Shown: positions 40,802 to 49,421, counted from the first letter of the stretch. The stretch is DNA of 64,000 nucleotides from Olsenella sp. SW781 (GCF_012027725.1 NZ_SJOU01000005.1:118497-182496), one strand, 5' to 3'. The notes: generated by a model not told the origin, from the sequence alone. Program-made: numbers and translations.

Positions 40802-40878
40802 GCATGAGACAAAGGGGACGGGTTCATTTGTCTCATGAGTCTGGTGAGACAAATGAACCCGTCCCCTTTGTCTCATGC
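40802..40878. repeat. Palindromic repeat, TGAGACAAA-tag family (T1), divergent location
   Basis: Perfect 34-base arms (40802-40835 and 40845-40878) with a 9-base loop. Each arm folds as TGAGACAAA, GGGGACGGGTTCA and TTTGTCTCA. It lies between divergent genes, where a terminator would be counterproductive for lysR. Confidence 0.9.
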
Positions 40879-40937
40879 GTTTGACGCATCATTACTTTCT
40901 AGGTTGGCATTTTACAACAGGTTCTTCTCGTCAAATC

Positions 40938-40947
40938 ATATGCATAT
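40938..40947. promoter_or_regulatory. Short palindrome upstream of the aldo-keto reductase
   Basis: ATATGCATAT lies 26 bp before the start codon in an AT-rich stretch. It may be part of a promoter or a LysR site. Confidence 0.25.
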
Positions 40948-40972
40948 ACGCAATCAATCAAAGGAGAAGGAC

Positions 40973-41830
40973 ATGCAGAGCCTCACGCTTTCCAACGGTC
41001 GGCCCATCCCACAGCTCGGCTACGGCGTCTACACCATGACCTCCGAGGAGGTCGAGCGCTGCCTGCCCGAGGCCATCGCCGCCGGCTACACCCACATCGA
41101 TACCGCAAACGCCTACTTCAACGAAGTCGCGGTCGGCCGCGCCATCCGCGAGTCCGGCGCCCGCCGCGAGGACCTCTTCGTGACCACCAAGCTCTTCCCG
41201 CAGAGCTACCCCTACGAGCAGTGCGGCCCGGACATCGACGCCTCCCTCGAGCGCCTGGGCCTGGGCTACGTGGACCTCATGCTCTTCCACCAGCCCTACG
41301 GCGACTACGTCTCCGGCTGGCGCGCCATGGAGGAGGCGGTGCGCGCCGGCAAGGCCCGCGCGATCGGCCTCTCCAACTTCCCGCTCCACAAGGTCGACCA
41401 GATCCTCGAGGTCGCCACGATCAAGCCGTCCGTGTTCCAGGTTGAGATCAACCCCTACTGGAACCAGCACGAGTACAAGGCCGCGCTCGCCTCTCGCGGG
41501 CTCGAGGGCGCCGTCTTTGAGGGCTGGTACCCGCTCGGCCATGGCGACAAGGGCCTTCTCGCCGAGCCGCTCTTCCAGGAGCTGGCCGAGAAGCACCGCA
41601 AGACGCCGGCGCAGGTCGTGCTGCGCTGGCACCTGCAGGAGGGCAACGTGGTCTTCCCCACCACGCGCAGCGCGGAGCACCTACGCGAGAACCTCGACGT
41701 CTTTGACTTTGAGCTCACCGCGGACGAGATGGCGCGCGTGAACGCCCTGCCGCAGCGCCCGTACTACGTGGTGCCCGAGGACGCGCCGGACTTTGTCCTT
41801 ACGCACAACGACTACAGCAAGCAGGCGTAG
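40973..41830 (+). CDS. Aldo-keto reductase
   Basis: A 285-residue (beta/alpha)8 NADPH-dependent oxidoreductase. The tetrad is visible as Asp and Tyr in HIDTANAYFNE, Lys in FVTTKLF and His in LMLFHQPYGDY. The NADPH site is at the C-terminal PTTRSAEHLRENLDVF. It resembles 2,5-diketo-gluconate reductase/YvgN-type enzymes. A second, related gene follows 54 bp on; both are probably controlled by the divergent LysR. Confidence 0.9.
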   Translation: MQSLTLSNGRPIPQLGYGVYTMTSEEVERCLPEAIAAGYTHIDTANAYFNEVAVGRAIRESGARREDLFVTTKLFPQSYPYEQCGPDIDASLERLGLGYVDLMLFHQPYGDYVSGWRAMEEAVRAGKARAIGLSNFPLHKVDQILEVATIKPSVFQVEINPYWNQHEYKAALASRGLEGAVFEGWYPLGHGDKGLLAEPLFQELAEKHRKTPAQVVLRWHLQEGNVVFPTTRSAEHLRENLDVFDFELTADEMARVNALPQRPYYVVPEDAPDFVLTHNDYSKQA

Positions 41831-41831
41831 G

Positions 41832-41862
41832 GCGTGCGAAAGGGACAGGCACTTTTGCACGC
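41832..41862. repeat. Single half-unit of the GCGTGCAAA-tag repeat (T2)
   Basis: GCGTGCGAA, then AGGGACAGGCAC, then TTTTGCACGC: one self-folding half without its mirror copy, between the two reductase genes. It shows that half-units can exist alone. Confidence 0.75.
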
Positions 41863-41884
41863 TTTTGCACGCAGAGGAGGAACG

Positions 41885-42763
41885 ATGGAGTACAGGATTC
41901 TGAACAACGGCGTACGGATGCCCGTGCTCGGCTTTGGCGTGTACCAGACGCCGCCGGCAGATACGGAGCGCTGCGTGACCGAGGCCCTTTCCGTGGGCTA
42001 TCGCCTCATCGACACCGCGCAGGCATATGACAACGAGGAGGGCGTGGGCGCCGCCGTTACCAAGTCCGGCGTGCCGCGTGACGAGGTCTTCATCACCTCC
42101 AAGGTCTGGGTCTCCAACATGAACTACGAGCGCGCTGCGGCCTCGATCGACGAGTCCCTACGCCGCCTGCGGACCGACCACATCGACCTCATGCTGCTTC
42201 ACCAGATGATGGGCGACTACACAGGCGCCTGGCGTGCGATGGAGGACGCCTATCATGCTGGCAAGCTGCGCGCGATCGGCGTCTCCAACTGCTATCCGGA
42301 GCGCCTCGTGGACCTCTGCTGCCTGGCGGAGGTGCCGCCCGCAGTCAACCAGATCGAGACGCACCCGTTCCGCCAGCAGCGCGTCGCACATGAGAACATG
42401 GCCGAGCTCGGGGTGGTGCACGAGGCATGGGCGCCTTTCGCGGAGGCGCGCAACCACATCTTCGAGAACCCGGCCCTTCTCGCCCTTGCCGAGAAGCACG
42501 GGCGGACCGTGGGTCAGGTCATCCTGCGCGCGCTCGTCCAGTCCGACGTCATCGTTATCCCCAAGACCGTGCATCGCGAGCGCATGGAGGAGAACTTCGA
42601 CGTCTTTGACTTCGCGCTGGACGCCGAGGACCTCGCCGCGTTCGCCCGCATGGAGGACCCGAGCTTCCCGCCCATCTTCGACCACTTTGATCTGGGCACG
42701 GTGAAGTGGCTGCTCGGCGACCTCGTGCGCCATCAGCAGCTCGGCGGCGCAACGCTGTATTAG
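41885..42763 (+). CDS. Aldo-keto reductase (second copy)
   Basis: A 292-residue aldo-keto reductase related to the preceding one. Tetrad: LIDTAQAYDNE (Asp, Tyr), FITSKVW (Lys) and LMLLHQMMGDY (His). The cofactor-binding end has PKTVHRERMEENFDVFDF. The start at 41885 follows AGGAGGAACG. It probably reduces small aldehydes or ketones with NADPH. Confidence 0.9.
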   Translation: MEYRILNNGVRMPVLGFGVYQTPPADTERCVTEALSVGYRLIDTAQAYDNEEGVGAAVTKSGVPRDEVFITSKVWVSNMNYERAAASIDESLRRLRTDHIDLMLLHQMMGDYTGAWRAMEDAYHAGKLRAIGVSNCYPERLVDLCCLAEVPPAVNQIETHPFRQQRVAHENMAELGVVHEAWAPFAEARNHIFENPALLALAEKHGRTVGQVILRALVQSDVIVIPKTVHRERMEENFDVFDFALDAEDLAAFARMEDPSFPPIFDHFDLGTVKWLLGDLVRHQQLGGATLY

Positions 42764-42857
42764 GGAAAGGGGGACGGGTTATTTCTCTCAGGGGTTCTGG
42801 GACAGGCCGCTAGCCTGTCCCAGAACCCCTGAGAGAAATAACCCGTCCCCCTTTCCC
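42763..42857. repeat. Palindromic repeat, GGGACGGGTTATTTCTCTCA family (T4)
   Basis: 45-base arms (42763-42807 and 42813-42857) with a 5-base loop. It starts at the last base of the reductase stop codon. A partial repeat of the outer end, GTCCCCCTTTCCC, follows to 42870. It lies between co-directional genes. Confidence 0.88.
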
Positions 42858-42914
42858 GTCCCCCTTTCCCTGTCGGTTATCATCTGCCCTGTCAGCCAGG
42901 GAGAGAGGACCCGC

Positions 42915-43367
42915 ATGGACGCCAGCAACGTGGAGATCCGTCCTGTCACCGAGCGCACGCCGAAGCTCGTTGAGCAGCTCGTCGCCGTATGGGGGCGCTC
43001 CGTGCGCGCCACGCACGCGTTTCTCTCCGAGGAGGAGGTCGCGACGATCAAGCCGTTCGTCCCGCAGGCGCTCATGGGGGTGGAGACGCTCGTCGTTGCC
43101 GAGAAGGACGGCGCGCCCGCAGGCTTCATGGGCGTGCAGGACGGTCGTCTCGAGATGCTCTTCCTCGACCCCAGCGCCCGCGGCCAGGGGCTCGGTCGCA
43201 CGCTTCTCACTTACGGCATCGAGAGCCTCGGCGTCAGCGAGCTCACCGTCAACGAGCAGAACCCGCAGGCCGTTGGCTTCTACGAGCACATGGGCTTCTC
43301 GACATACCAGCGCACGGAGACGGACGAGGAGGGCCGCCCCTACCCGCTGCTCTACATGCGTCTGTAG
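42915..43367 (+). CDS. GNAT family N-acetyltransferase
   Basis: A 150-residue acetyltransferase. The acetyl-CoA loop is in LFLDPSARGQGLGRTLL, and the C-terminal NEQNPQAVGFYEHMGFSTY is typical. It is closest to YjaB-type acetyltransferases. GAGAGGA precedes the ATG. The substrate is unknown. Confidence 0.87.
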   Translation: MDASNVEIRPVTERTPKLVEQLVAVWGRSVRATHAFLSEEEVATIKPFVPQALMGVETLVVAEKDGAPAGFMGVQDGRLEMLFLDPSARGQGLGRTLLTYGIESLGVSELTVNEQNPQAVGFYEHMGFSTYQRTETDEEGRPYPLLYMRL

Positions 43368-43469
43368 ATTGGGGGCTGCCCCCAGCCTACAGACCGGACG
43401 AGACCTCATTATTGTCCGGCCTATGGCGTACGTTTGTTCTATCGAAGGAGCGGTAGAACGGAGGCACGC

Positions 43470-44414
43470 ATGGGCACGGAGAAGAGCATCGTACTGTTTG
43501 AGTCCGCGGACGGGTCGGTCGAGCTGCCGGTAATGCTTGACCCGGAACGTGAGGACGTATGGCTAAGCCGCGCGCAGCTCGCGACCCTCTTTGGGCGCGA
43601 CGTCAAGACCATCGGCAAGCACGTCGCCAACGCGTTGCGGGAGGAGCTTGCCGGGTCCGAGAGTCGAGTTGTCGCAAAATTTGCGACAACTGCCCGCGAC
43701 GGCAAAACGTACCAGACGGAGCACTACAACCTCGACATGGTTCTCTCCGTCGGCTACCGCGTGAAGTCCGCGCGCGGCGTCGAGTTTCGCCGCTGGGCCA
43801 CGGACGTGCTGCGTCGCTACATCGTAGCCGGCCACGCGGAGAACGAGCGACGGCTCGAACAGTTGGGTCAGGTCGCCAGGATCATGGCGCGGGTCCCCGA
43901 GAGCCTGGAGTCCCGCCAGATCCTCGACATCGTCCAGAGCTACACCGGGGCGCTCGACCTGCTGGACGACTACGACCACCTCAGTGTGACGGCGCCCGAG
44001 GGCACGCCCTCTACACGAGAGATCACCTACGAGGAGTGCCGCGAGGTAATCGACTCCCTGCGCTTCGGCGGAGATAGCACGCTCTTTGGCGTGGAGAAGG
44101 ACGCGTCGTTCAAGGGCGCCATCGGAAACGTCTTCCAGAGCTTCGACGGCCATGACCTCTACCCCACCCTTGAGGAGAAGGCCGCGCATCTGCTCTACTT
44201 CGTCGTGAAGGACCACAGCTTCCTCGACGGCAACAAGCGCATCGCGGCCGCGGTATTCCTGTACTTCCTCGACCGCAATGACGCGCTGTTCACGTCGACG
44301 GGCGAGAAAGCCATCGACGACAGCGCACTCGTGGCCATGACCATCCTCATCGCCGAGTCAAAACCGGAGGAGAAGGACGTGATGGTGGCACTCGTGATGC
44401 ACTTCATAACGTAA
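43470..44414 (+). CDS. RhuM-like domain fused to Fic/DOC domain
   Basis: A 314-residue protein. The N-terminal 140 residues match RhuM/virulence-RhuM-type sequence (VWLSRAQLATLFGRD, HYNLDMVLSVGYRVKS, FRRWATDVLRRYIVAG). The C-terminal part is Fic/DOC with the intact active motif HSFLDGNKR (249-257). Fic enzymes transfer AMP or phosphate to proteins, and Doc is a toxin. Neither a separate antitoxin gene nor an obvious inhibitory helix motif is visible. GGAGG precedes the ATG at 43470. It may be an effector of phage defence or a solo toxin. Confidence 0.85.
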   Translation: MGTEKSIVLFESADGSVELPVMLDPEREDVWLSRAQLATLFGRDVKTIGKHVANALREELAGSESRVVAKFATTARDGKTYQTEHYNLDMVLSVGYRVKSARGVEFRRWATDVLRRYIVAGHAENERRLEQLGQVARIMARVPESLESRQILDIVQSYTGALDLLDDYDHLSVTAPEGTPSTREITYEECREVIDSLRFGGDSTLFGVEKDASFKGAIGNVFQSFDGHDLYPTLEEKAAHLLYFVVKDHSFLDGNKRIAAAVFLYFLDRNDALFTSTGEKAIDDSALVAMTILIAESKPEEKDVMVALVMHFIT

Positions 44415-44416
44415 AG

Positions 44417-44502
44417 GGGGACGGGTTATTTCTCTCAGGGGAAACGGGACAGGCCTGCGCCGAGGCCTGTCCCGTTTCCCCTGAGAGAAATAACCCGTCC
44501 CC
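44417..44502. repeat. Palindromic repeat, GGGACGGGTTATTTCTCTCA family (T4)
   Basis: 40-base arms (44417-44456 and 44463-44502) with a 6-base loop, lying exactly between two convergent stop codons. The inner part (GGGGAAACGGGACAGGCCT) differs from the other T4 copies while the pairing is kept, so the two arms have changed together. Confidence 0.88.
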
Positions 44503-45074
44503 TATTTGGCGTCGAGTGCGGTGAGGCCCGCGGCGAGGCGCTCGGTCACGTGCTGCATGTGGCTGCCGGGACCAAGCGCCACATCCACCTCGCAGCCACA
44601 GCCGCGCAGGATGTCCGCACAGGCGGCAAGGTCCTCCTCCACGTGGCGAAACGGCAGGCCCGCGCGCTTCTCCTTCTTCCCCACCGAGAGGTACGCGTAG
44701 CGCCCGGTACAGTCCGGCGCGTTCGCGCGCAGCCATTCGACCCAGCCCTCGTACCAGACCGAACCCGAGAGGCACGCGCACGCCGCAAGGCGCGGCTCCC
44801 GCACGAACGCGTAGAGCGCGAAGAGCCCGCCGAGCGAGTAGCCGCACATGGCGTGAGGGCCGGGCGCCGCGTCAAGCGCATCGGCGAGCGAGGCGAGCGT
44901 CTCGTCCGCATGCCCTCCAAAGTCCTTCTCGCCCGGGCGCAGCGCCGGAGCGGGCCACGGCGTGAGCGCATCGCCCCAGTCGGCCACCGGCACGCTCACC
45001 ACACGTGAGCGCAGCCGTTCCGCAGCCGCCGCCACGTCAAGCGGATGCTCCGGCGAGTCGATGACGTAGATCAA
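44502..45074 (-). CDS. Alpha/beta-hydrolase (esterase-like)
   Basis: A 190-residue hydrolase. The nucleophile elbow GYSLGG (Ser at about residue 79) is clear, and a C-terminal GSHMQHV provides the His. It is short for the fold, about the size of YqiA or putative-esterase-D-like proteins. The start is TTG with GGGGAGG upstream. The substrate is unknown. Confidence 0.72.
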   Translation of the reverse strand: MIYVIDSPEHPLDVAAAAERLRSRVVSVPVADWGDALTPWPAPALRPGEKDFGGHADETLASLADALDAAPGPHAMCGYSLGGLFALYAFVREPRLAACACLSGSVWYEGWVEWLRANAPDCTGRYAYLSVGKKEKRAGLPFRHVEEDLAACADILRGCGCEVDVALGPGSHMQHVTERLAAGLTALDAK

Positions 45075-45086
45075 GCAACCTCCCCG

Positions 45087-45590
45087 TCAGCCCACCGCCG
45101 CCTCGTCAAGCGCGCGGTACTCCGCGCTCAGCTCGAGCGCCAGCTCCTCCCTGGAGGGCGGGCGCGAGAGATCCTTGGCGGCGAATAACTGTGCGTTGTC
45201 CTCAAGGAGAGTGTACTCGACGAGCGAGTCGCTCCTGTCGGCGCGGAGCACGATGCCCACGGGCGGATCGTCCCCCTCGTTCATGAGCTCGCGCGTTCTC
45301 CAGTTGCTCTCGGCGCACTCGTTCGTGCACCACATGCGCACCTCGGAATCCGCGACGCGCATAAGTCGGCGGTGGTGCGTCCAGCTCAATTCGGTACGCA
45401 GCGCGTTCCGAATCGGGAAGGCGAGATAGAACCGACGCGTGAAGCGGAAATTGCGCTCGTCAAACCCCTTCCCAAAGTCCTCCCCAAGCCGTCGGGAGGG
45501 CTCCTTGACCGGCGCCTCACCGTGCTCCGCGCGCTCGGCCCCGCCCGGCGCGACCTCCGCCGCCAGCTCGCTCTTCTCGCCCCCGCTCAT
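45087..45590 (-). pseudogene. Remnant of a YhcG/DUF1016 PDDEXK nuclease gene
   Basis: The translated sequence matches DUF1016 proteins: LGEDFGKGFDERNFRFTRRFYLAF and RNALRTELSWTHHRRLMRV in the N-terminal part, then CAESNWRTREL runs directly into the last part, DDPPVGIVLRADRSDSLVEYTLLEDNAQLFAAK. Roughly 130 residues of the middle, including much of the nuclease domain, are missing. The N-terminus also looks decayed. It lies 12 bp upstream of the esterase gene. Confidence 0.7.
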
Positions 45591-45778
45591 GTGCCCTCCG
45601 ACCCCCAGGGCATCCCATGCAGAGAGGCCATCGGCGCGACCGGACAACAACGCAAATGTCTGTCTTCCCAAGGAGCGCGGGGAGTCGGCCGGCTACCTTG
45701 ATATCACGAGAAGCGTCCCGCAGCCGCTAAGACAGACGGAGTCTTCGCAAAGTGGTTAGCCTGAACATCGGTGGGATA

Positions 45779-45809
45779 TCATATAAGCGACGTAGTGTTT
45801 CTTATATGA
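45779..45809. promoter_or_regulatory. Operator-like inverted repeat before the flavodoxin gene
   Basis: TCATATAAG (45779-45787) and CTTATATGA (45801-45809) form a 9-bp repeat with a 13-base spacer. It ends 11 bp before the start codon in a low-GC patch, so a bound regulator would block transcription or initiation. Confidence 0.5.
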
Positions 45810-45820
45810 TTGGAGCTGTC

Positions 45821-46285
45821 ATGAGAACCCTCGTTGCGTACTTCTCGGCCACCGGCACGACGGCGCGCGCCGCTCGCAGGCTGGCGGAGGCCGTCGGCGC
45901 CGACCTCTTTGAGATCGTGCCCGAGCAGCCCTACACCGCCGCCGACCTCGACTGGCGCGACAAGAACAGCCGCAGCTCACATGAGATGACCGACGAGAAG
46001 TGCCGCCCGGCCATTGCGGGCGACGCTCTCGATGTGAGCGGTTACGACACCGTATTCGTGGGCTTCCCCATCTGGTGGTACGTTGAGCCGCGCATCATCG
46101 ACACCTTCCTCGAGGCGCACGACCTCTCCGGCAAGAAGGTCATCCCGTTTGCCACGAGCGGCAGCAGCGGGTTGGGCAAGGCGCCGCGGCGCATGGCGTC
46201 GCTCGCGCCGGGCGCCACGGTCCTCGAGGGCAGGATGCTCAACGGAGATCCCAGCGCAGACGAGCTCCGCACCTGGGCGTGGTAA
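45821..46285 (+). CDS. Flavodoxin-like protein
   Basis: A 154-residue flavodoxin. The FMN phosphate loop is AYFSATGTTARAARRL and the second FMN loop is in GFPIWWYVEPRIIDTFLE. Such short flavodoxins serve as electron carriers or quinone/nitro reductase partners in anaerobes. The start at 45821 matches the conserved MRTLVAYFSATG. A strong inverted repeat immediately upstream suggests tight regulation. Confidence 0.88.
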   Translation: MRTLVAYFSATGTTARAARRLAEAVGADLFEIVPEQPYTAADLDWRDKNSRSSHEMTDEKCRPAIAGDALDVSGYDTVFVGFPIWWYVEPRIIDTFLEAHDLSGKKVIPFATSGSSGLGKAPRRMASLAPGATVLEGRMLNGDPSADELRTWAW

Positions 46286-46304
46286 TCGGGGACGGGTTTC
46301 TCTC

Positions 46305-46377
46305 CCGTGCCGCTGGCGTCAGGCTTATTTGGCACGCGATCCGCGCGTGCCAAATAAGCCTGACGCCAGCGGCACGG
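46305..46377. repeat. Palindromic repeat, GGCGTCAGG family (T3)
   Basis: 34-base perfect arms (46305-46338 and 46344-46377) and a 5-base loop. The core is GGCGTCAGGCTTATT, with a T-to-C change matched in the other arm. A worn T4 fragment (GGGGACGGGTTTCTCTC) precedes it at 46288-46304. It lies between convergent genes. Confidence 0.88.
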
Positions 46378-46388
46378 CCCGCACCCGA

Positions 46389-47423
46389 CTACCAGATGCC
46401 GAGGAGGTGCTGCATGCCGAGGCTCACGCACGCGATGGCAACCCAGCAGCAGAGGCCCATGAGGATCGGCTTGCCGCCCGTGCGCACGAGCTTGACGATG
46501 TTGGTGTTGAAGCCGATCGCCGCCATCGCCATGACGATGAGGAACTTGGAGAGCTCCTTGATGGGGGCGGTCACGACCGCCGGCAGCGCAAAGACCGTGG
46601 TCACCACGCTCGCCAGCACGAAGAACACGATGAACGTCGGGAACGCCCGGCGCAGGCTGAAGGTGTTTCTCACCTCGCCGCCCGCGCGGCGAGCCTGACG
46701 GAGCTGCCAGAACGCGAGCGCCAGCGTGATGGGGATGATGGCCAGCGTGCGCGTGAGCTTCACGATGGTGGCGGCATCGAGCGTGTTGGCACCGGGATGC
46801 ATGCCGTCCCACGCGGCCGCGGCCGCGGTAACGGAGGAGGTGTCGTTCACCGCCGTGCCCGCGAAAAGACCGAAGCCCTCGTTGGTGAGACCGAGCATCC
46901 CGCCGAGCGTGGGGAACACGAGCGCGGCGATCACGTTGAAGAGAAAGATCACGCTGATGGCCTGGGCGATCTCCTCGTCGTCCGCCTCGATCACGGGAGC
47001 GGTGGCCGCGATGGCCGAACCGCCGCAGATGGAAGATCCCACGCCGATGAGCGTGGAAATCTTGCTCGGGATGTTGAGCGTGCGGCAGAGCACGTACGAG
47101 ACGATGAGCGAGGTGGCAATGGTCGAGAGGATGATGGGCAGCGACGTCAGGCCCACCCGCGCGATCTGAGCGAGGTTGAGGCCAAAGCCCAGCAGGATGA
47201 CCGCCCACTGAAGCACCTTCTTGGACGTGAACTTGACGCCGGCGACAAGCGAATCGCCCTTCTCGGCCGGCACCAGCAGGGCGAGCACCATGCCGATGAG
47301 GATGGCGAAGACCGGGCCTCCAATGACCTCGAACCGCTTGCCCAGAAGCCATGCCGGCACGGCGATGGCCAGCGCAAACAGCACACCTCTCCACATCTTT
47401 CCAAAGTCCTTGATGAGTTCCAT
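46389..47423 (-). CDS. YeiH/UPF0324 family membrane protein (putative sulfate exporter)
   Basis: A 344-residue membrane protein with about nine to ten segments. Family landmarks include [11 protein letters not shown], the [12 protein letters not shown] segment, [19 protein letters not shown] and [14 protein letters not shown]. The family is annotated as putative sulfate exporters, from genetic context in Cys regulation. The start at 47423 has GGAGGGA upstream. It is divergent from a LysR gene that probably controls it, with a LysR-type site between them. Confidence 0.88.
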   Translation of the reverse strand: MELIKDFGKMWRGVLFALAIAVPAWLLGKRFEVIGGPVFAILIGMVLALLVPAEKGDSLVAGVKFTSKKVLQWAVILLGFGLNLAQIARVGLTSLPIILSTIATSLIVSYVLCRTLNIPSKISTLIGVGSSICGGSAIAATAPVIEADDEEIAQAISVIFLFNVIAALVFPTLGGMLGLTNEGFGLFAGTAVNDTSSVTAAAAAWDGMHPGANTLDAATIVKLTRTLAIIPITLALAFWQLRQARRAGGEVRNTFSLRRAFPTFIVFFVLASVVTTVFALPAVVTAPIKELSKFLIVMAMAAIGFNTNIVKLVRTGGKPILMGLCCWVAIACVSLGMQHLLGIW

Positions 47424-47499
47424 ATGCGGATGTCCCTCCGTCGGCCTAGCTGTCTGACGCAAGCCTACTCCCTGTATATATAATTCTTTCTGTCGTATT

Positions 47500-47517
47500 G
47501 CTTATGAACCCATAAGC
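47500..47517. promoter_or_regulatory. LysR-type operator between yeiH-like and lysR
   Basis: GCTTATG-aacc-CATAAGC is a 7-bp inverted repeat containing the T-N11-A pattern of LysR sites, 29 bp before the lysR start codon and about 77 bp from the yeiH-like gene. Confidence 0.55.
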
Positions 47518-47546
47518 GTTTCTATCGATATCCGGAGGACGAGGAC

Positions 47547-48431
47547 ATGCTCGACTACCGCACGCACACGTTCCTCGCCGTGTATCGCTCCGGCAGCTTC
47601 ACGCGCGCCGCGGAGCAGCTGCACGTCACCCAGCCAGCGGTTTCGCAGCACATCCGACAGATCGAGGCATACTACGGCTGCGCCCTCTTCTCGAAGGCCG
47701 GCCGCGGCGTGGAGCCAACGCCGGCGGGACATCTGCTCTACCGCGCGCTTGACGTAGCGGAGAACGACGAGATGCGACTACGCGCAGAGCTCGGGTCCCT
47801 GCAGGGCGAGAAGGACGAGCGCCCGCCACTGCGCCTCGGCTGCACCCGCACGATTGCGGACTACGTGGCGCCGCGCCTGCTGGCAGAGCACCTGGGACGC
47901 CACCCGGACGAGCACATCTACCTGCGCACGGGCAACACGGCCGAGCTCGTGGAGCTCATCGAGGCCGGAGAGATCGACTTCGCGCTGGTTGAGGGCTCGT
48001 TCGACGGGGAGCTCTTCGAGGGCGAGGTCCTCTCGCGCGAGCCGTACCTGGCAGTGGCGGCCTCCGGGAAGCGTCCCGCGAGCGTCACCGAACTTCTCGC
48101 CCGGCGGCTCGTGCTGCGCGAGCCGGGTTCGGGCACCCGAGAGATCCTCGAGCGCCACCTCGCGGCACGGGACCTCTCCGTGGATGACTTCGCCGGTGTC
48201 ATAGAGCTCGCGAGCATCCCCGCGATCAAGGCCTGCGTGGCCGCCGGAGCGGGCGTGAGCTTTCTCTACCGCGTGGCCGTTGAGCGAGAGCTCGCAGCCG
48301 GGACGCTTGTGGACGTGACGCCGAGGGACCTTCCCATCGAACATGACTTCTCGCTCATCTGGCAGCGCGGGAGCCGCTATGCCGGACGCTACCGCGCGCT
48401 CCTCCGCGAATGGGCCGTGCAGGCCGGATGA
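47547..48431 (+). CDS. LysR family transcriptional regulator
   Basis: A 294-residue LysR regulator. HTH: FLAVYRSGSFTRAAEQL and VTQPAVSQHIRQIE. The effector domain follows with GCTRTIADYVAPRLLAEHL. It is close to the CysL/YeiE-type regulators that sit divergent to YeiH. GGAGG precedes the ATG. Confidence 0.9.
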   Translation: MLDYRTHTFLAVYRSGSFTRAAEQLHVTQPAVSQHIRQIEAYYGCALFSKAGRGVEPTPAGHLLYRALDVAENDEMRLRAELGSLQGEKDERPPLRLGCTRTIADYVAPRLLAEHLGRHPDEHIYLRTGNTAELVELIEAGEIDFALVEGSFDGELFEGEVLSREPYLAVAASGKRPASVTELLARRLVLREPGSGTREILERHLAARDLSVDDFAGVIELASIPAIKACVAAGAGVSFLYRVAVERELAAGTLVDVTPRDLPIEHDFSLIWQRGSRYAGRYRALLREWAVQAG

Positions 48432-48493
48432 CATGACAAAGGGGCTGCCCATCGGTACATTGGGAACTGCCCCCAACGCACAGATGGAGAACC

Positions 48494-49333
48494 ATGTCGC
48501 ACAGGCTGATCAAGTTACTCTCTATCGCGCTCGGCAACGCGCTCGTGGCCGTTGCCGTCACCTTCTTCATCGTCCCGCACGGCCTCGTGCTCGGCGGGTC
48601 GACCGGCATCTCGCTCGTGATCACCCATCTGGCGCCCCTGCCGCTCTCGCTCGTGGTGCTGGCCGTCAACGGGGTGCTCTTCCTGCTGGGCGCGCTCATC
48701 CTCGGACGGCACTTCGCCGCGTCGACCATCTTCAGCACAATCGCCTACCCGCTTGCCATGTCCGTCCTCGAGACGCTGCCATTTGGTCACCTCACCGATG
48801 AGCCCATGCTCGCGGCGGTCTGCGCCGGGGCGCTCATGGGAGCTGGAACGGGACTCATCCTGCGCGCTGGCGGCTCGTCGGGCGGCAGCGACGTCATCGC
48901 CCTCATCGCGCACAAGTACCTGCACGCCAACGTCTCGGCCCTGCTCTGGGCGATCGACGTCTGCGTCATCGCCTGCCAGCTCCCCTTCTCCAACTTCGAG
49001 CAGGTGCTGCTGGGCGTGCTCGCCCTGACGCTGCTCACCATCGTGATGAACCGGGTCATGGTCATGGGCCGCTCGCAGGTCCAGCTTCTCATCTTCTCGA
49101 CCGAGCATGAGGCGATTCGCGAGAACATTCTGCGGGAGCAGGACGCGGGCGTCACCGTGATCCCCATCGAGCAGGGCTACACGCGCCAGGAGGGCAGGGC
49201 ACTGCTCAGCGTCATCCCCCGGCGCAAGCTCTGGACCATCCGCGAGATGATAACGTCCGTCGACCCCACGGCCTTCTGGGTGATCTCCGAGGTGAGCGAG
49301 ATGCGCGAGCGTCAGCTCAGACGCCGCGCGTAA
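48494..49333 (+). CDS. YitT family membrane protein
   Basis: A 279-residue protein with five to six N-terminal membrane segments (GNALVAVAVTFFIVPHGLVLGGSTGISL is typical) and GGSSGGSDVIALI, plus a C-terminal soluble DUF2179 domain (VTVIPIEQGYTRQEGRALLSVI). The function of the family is not established. It lies 63 bp after lysR in the same direction. Confidence 0.9.
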   Translation: MSHRLIKLLSIALGNALVAVAVTFFIVPHGLVLGGSTGISLVITHLAPLPLSLVVLAVNGVLFLLGALILGRHFAASTIFSTIAYPLAMSVLETLPFGHLTDEPMLAAVCAGALMGAGTGLILRAGGSSGGSDVIALIAHKYLHANVSALLWAIDVCVIACQLPFSNFEQVLLGVLALTLLTIVMNRVMVMGRSQVQLLIFSTEHEAIRENILREQDAGVTVIPIEQGYTRQEGRALLSVIPRRKLWTIREMITSVDPTAFWVISEVSEMRERQLRRRA

Positions 49334-49343
49334 AAGGGGGCGG

Positions 49344-49416
49344 GCGTGCCACTGGCGTCAGGTTTATTTGGCACGCGTAGGCCGCGTGCCAAATAAACCT
49401 GACGCCAGTGGCACGC
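49344..49416. repeat. Palindromic repeat, GGCGTCAGG family (T3)
   Basis: 34-base perfect arms (49344-49377 and 49383-49416) with a 5-base loop. The half reads GCGTGCCA, CTGGCGTCAGGTTTATT, TGGCACGC, an 8-bp hairpin in its own right. It lies between convergent genes. Confidence 0.9.
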
Positions 49417-49421
49417 GCCCT

